From positions 744,001-808,000 of the forward strand of contig NZ_JAPIVQ010000001.1 in the NCBI RefSeq assembly GCF_026239675.1: 64,000 nucleotides of DNA, written 5' to 3'. The translations under genes were made by a program, and so were the position numbers. The DNA comes from Pedobacter sp. PLR. GTDB taxonomy: Bacteria > Bacteroidota > Bacteroidia > Sphingobacteriales > Sphingobacteriaceae. Below the pieces are notes generated by a model that was not told where the DNA came from, did not search any database, and worked only from the letters and a program-made list of their open reading frames with translations. The first letter of the stretch is position 1; each line of letters begins with the position of its first letter. Shown one piece after another: positions 63,314 to 64,000 of this stretch.

Positions 63314-64000
63314 TCAATTTAACCAAATCAATGGATTCCTAACCGGTAAATTGCGGATCACTTCTTCCACTTTCGGATGATGATCCAGTTTCTGCCAGGT
63401 TTTGAGCCAGTCCTGCTCCTGAAAAGCATCTGCTGCAAATATTAAGAAAGGCTGTGCTACCGGCCAGTTGTCCCAATGCATCACATCCGGTTTTAAAGGC
63501 CATTTACTTTTATCTTTTACAAAAGGATAGAAATATTCCACGCCCTTTCTGATGGACTTCCCATCCGCCGTTTCAAAAGTCCAGAGGTTATCCTGTGGCG
63601 TAGAAAGAATCTGGCAAATCGTGGTCATGGCATCCAGGTTAAAAACCGAATACCCATAAGGTTTAGTACGTGACATCTCTCTGGGGAAACTACCATCAGC
63701 AGCCATTTGATTGGGTAACAAAACTGTTTTATAACGATCGCTGCAAAAACGCAACAACTCCTGATTTCCGGTAAGTTTAGCGAAAGAAGCTACCTGCATG
63801 ACAAAACAGGTCCCATGGTTATTCTCTGCATTCATCTCTTTTTTACCATAAGGATGAGTCATCAGCCAGTTCAGGTATTCCGAAAACCAGTTTTTCACTC
63901 CTTTCAATACTTCTTTATCCAAAACATCCGACATCACAAAGACCCCTTGCGCCACTTCCATCAACTGAATGGTATCAATGATCCCGATCCCACGTCCCGT
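63314..64000 (-). CDS. Alginate-lyase-family protein (PF05426-like), 5' part beyond the window
   Basis: The frame stays open to the right edge (residues ...IGIIDTIQ upstream of LMEVAQGVF), so the gene starts outside the window and at least 228 residues are present here. An alpha/alpha-barrel lyase is indicated by EMNAENNHGTCFVMQVASFAKLTG (the Asn-Asn-His motif of this family), DGSFPREMSRTKPYGYSVFNLDAM and the following helices. Relatives include PL5 alginate lyases and PL38 glucuronan-type lyases, so the target is an acidic polysaccharide. It is 36 bases from the GH29 gene downstream and part of the same operon. Confidence 0.85.
   Translation of the reverse strand, partial: TGRGIGIIDTIQLMEVAQGVFVMSDVLDKEVLKGVKNWFSEYLNWLMTHPYGKKEMNAENNHGTCFVMQVASFAKLTGNQELLRFCSDRYKTVLLPNQMAADGSFPREMSRTKPYGYSVFNLDAMTTICQILSTPQDNLWTFETADGKSIRKGVEYFYPFVKDKSKWPLKPDVMHWDNWPVAQPFLIFAADAFQEQDWLKTWQKLDHHPKVEEVIRNLPVRNPLIWLN

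Overview
The window comes from a Bacteroidota chromosome, most likely the Sphingobacteriaceae and probably Pedobacter or a close relative. The evidence is a SusC/SusD pair, a GLPGLI-family protein next to an outer-membrane barrel, a pyrG-yidC gene pair, an RND-TolC fusion pump, GH29/GH88/PL6 enzymes, and promoters of the TTTG-N19/20-TAnnTTTG type instead of sigma70-E. coli boxes. I see no rRNA, phage genes, transposase, integrase or CRISPR array. The only RNA gene found is one tRNA-Arg(TCT).

Layout. 1-3.5 kb: an outer-membrane barrel protein, whose start codon begins one base before the window, and a GLPGLI partner. 3.7-11.7 kb: housekeeping genes pyrG and yidC, a secreted S9 peptidase, and an SpmA/SpmB-like membrane protein. 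11.8-16.5 kb: an orphan SusD/SusC pair on the minus strand with no enzymes beside it. 16.6-28.8 kb: a mixed region with OsmC, a DEDDh exonuclease/GIY-YIG fusion, YciI-like protein, tRNA-Arg, small hypotheticals, a GNAT acetyltransferase, an acyl-CoA dehydrogenase, a hybrid histidine kinase, DinB, a 58-residue histone-H1-like protein and a diverged RpoD-like sigma factor. 29.2-36.6 kb: a minus-strand operon of three Gfo/Idh/MocA oxidoreductases, two of them with Tat-type leaders, and a 1141-residue HEAT-repeat protein with two C-terminal DUF1080 (3-keto-disaccharide hydrolase-type) domains. This looks like periplasmic oxidative glycoside metabolism. 36.8-38.7 kb: cbpA-cbpM-like chaperone genes co-transcribed with an SRAP-family protein that has lost every known catalytic residue of the family. 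38.8-40.4 kb: a SulP transporter.

40.5-51.7 kb is a metal(loid) resistance island, all on the plus strand: arsR, DUF6428, thioredoxin-type arsC, acr3, DUF6660, a CusA-like RND pump fused to its TolC channel, its adaptor, a Fur-family regulator and a P1B-type ATPase with a His-rich tail. An 18-nt motif recurs before arsR and before the DUF6428 gene, and a 6-3-6 palindrome lies in the ATPase promoter.

51.8-64 kb is a polysaccharide utilisation cluster that runs off the right edge: two secreted beta-helix proteins, a fused SGNH + alpha/beta-hydrolase esterase, a PL6-like lyase, two GH29 fucosidases, a jelly-roll lyase-like lipoprotein, a GH88 unsaturated uronyl hydrolase and an alginate-lyase-family protein. 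Together they suggest breakdown of an esterified, fucose- and uronic-acid-containing polysaccharide. No SusCD pair, sulfatase or regulator for this cluster is visible inside the window.
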